DNA from: Prosthecobacter debontii
GTDB taxonomy: Bacteria; Verrucomicrobiota; Verrucomicrobiia; Verrucomicrobiales; Verrucomicrobiaceae
Reading direction: 5' to 3'
Assembly: GCA_945869695.1 (NCBI GenBank)
Contig: CAMBPV010000009.1
Coordinates: forward strand, 1-49,539
Length of the DNA stretch: 49,539 nt
Shown here: positions 49,110-49,539 of the stretch, one piece after another
Position numbering within the stretch: position 1 is the first letter of the stretch
How the letters are laid out: the number at the start of each line of letters is the position of its first letter
Notes under the pieces: model-generated
What the model saw: the letters and a program-made list of their open reading frames with translations, nothing else
Told to the model about the DNA's origin: nothing
The model's database searches: none
Translations under genes and position numbers: made by a program

Positions 49110-49539
49110 AGTGGGTTTTTGTGGGAGGCTTTCGAATTGGGTAGTGGATGCGTTCGGAGTCTTTGCATGGAGTAGAGCGGAACTTCTAGTCCACTTATTC
49201 GCCGTGCTCCGTCTTTGCGCTTCGGGCCGAATTTGTCTCGGTTCGCCTCAAACACGCCCTCCACAAACTCTCGGCTCCCCAGCACCAATCCATCGCTGAA
49301 ATACCTCACCCGCTGCCTCACCAACTCTCCCAAGGTCAGCTTCCCTCCTGCCTTCAGCACTTCCTTCGTCTTCTCCACCCTCACGCCCGTGCGCACCACG
49401 TTCACCTTCTGCGCATCTCTCACCTCCCGACCACTGTCAAAAAGCACGCATCGATACATCTCACCCGCCTTTGCGCTCTCCCACCCATCCACCGGTTTGC
49501 CCACGGCCTTGCACAGCCCGCGTTGGGCTCGTCGGTTCC
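49103..49539 (-). CDS. IS200-like REP-associated transposase, C-terminal part (5' end outside window)
   Basis: The frame is open up to the right edge and ends at 49103, so only the C-terminal ~144 residues are here. The segments MYRCVLFDSG, LGELVRQRVRYFSDGLVLGS and FVEGVFEANRDKFGPKRKDG are characteristic of the C-terminus of verrucomicrobial/planctomycete Y1-type (IS200-like, RAYT) transposases. The catalytic HUH and Tyr motifs would be outside the window. No obvious terminal repeat lies at the 3' side, which fits single-copy RAYTs. It overlaps the PPC-like gene's end by 7 nt. Confidence 0.75.
   Translation of the reverse strand, partial: NRRAQRGLCKAVGKPVDGWESAKAGEMYRCVLFDSGREVRDAQKVNVVRTGVRVEKTKEVLKAGGKLTLGELVRQRVRYFSDGLVLGSREFVEGVFEANRDKFGPKRKDGARRISGLEVPLYSMQRLRTHPLPNSKASHKNPLH

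Overview
The window looks like a chromosomal segment from a free-living member of the Verrucomicrobiota (PVC superphylum), probably near Prosthecobacter/Verrucomicrobium. This is inferred from gene content. It has three sets of planctomycete-type secreted cytochrome proteins (DUF1549/DUF1553 or DUF1592) paired with Tat-signal DUF1501/DUF1552 proteins, a DUF1080 protein, a DUF116-polyprenyl synthetase fusion, an FN3-domain small protein and an IS200-like (RAYT) transposase end. No rRNA, tRNA, CRISPR array or prophage was recognised. Coding density is very high and many neighbours overlap by 4 nt.

Layout. 1-9.5 kb is mainly housekeeping: the N-terminal part of a C39-type peptidase gene cut by the left edge, gluQ, the DUF116-prenyltransferase fusion, an ogt-alkB alkylation-repair pair, a bifunctional sugar-phosphate aldolase/dehydrogenase, der and pgsA. 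9.5-14.1 kb has bcp, a PLP-dependent dehydratase, a DUF5009 membrane protein, and two secreted hydrolases. 14.2-17.2 kb is an accessory islet: a ParE-type toxin-antitoxin pair, an FN3-domain gene and an AT-richer HEAT-repeat gene, interspersed with three copies of a degenerate repeat. 17.2-22 kb has a cyclic-nucleotide/FHA protein, sugar-acid dehydrogenases (DenD-like and 3-hydroxyisobutyrate-dehydrogenase-like), an SDR and a DEAD-box helicase.

22.06-34.96 kb is the most striking region. Eight closely packed plus-strand genes run DUF1080 protein, lipoprotein phosphodiesterase, DUF1592 cytochrome, DUF1552 Tat protein, discoidin-sensor histidine kinase, NarL-type response regulator, discoidin-containing DUF1549/DUF1553 cytochrome and DUF1501 Tat protein. 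They look like an exported degradation or oxidation module with its own two-component regulator. The sensor and one of the exported enzymes share the same type of F5/8C (discoidin) module, which suggests they recognise the same ligand. A 46-nt REP-like palindrome is inserted in frame in the second cytochrome gene.

35-48.5 kb is all minus strand: addB-addA (4-nt overlap) and an ABC-F ATPase, preceded by a second DUF1549/DUF1553-DUF1501 pair, a YhcH/YiaL-family sugar protein and an FHA membrane protein. The right end has a small secreted PPC-like protein and the 3' part of an IS200-like REP-associated transposase cut by the window edge.
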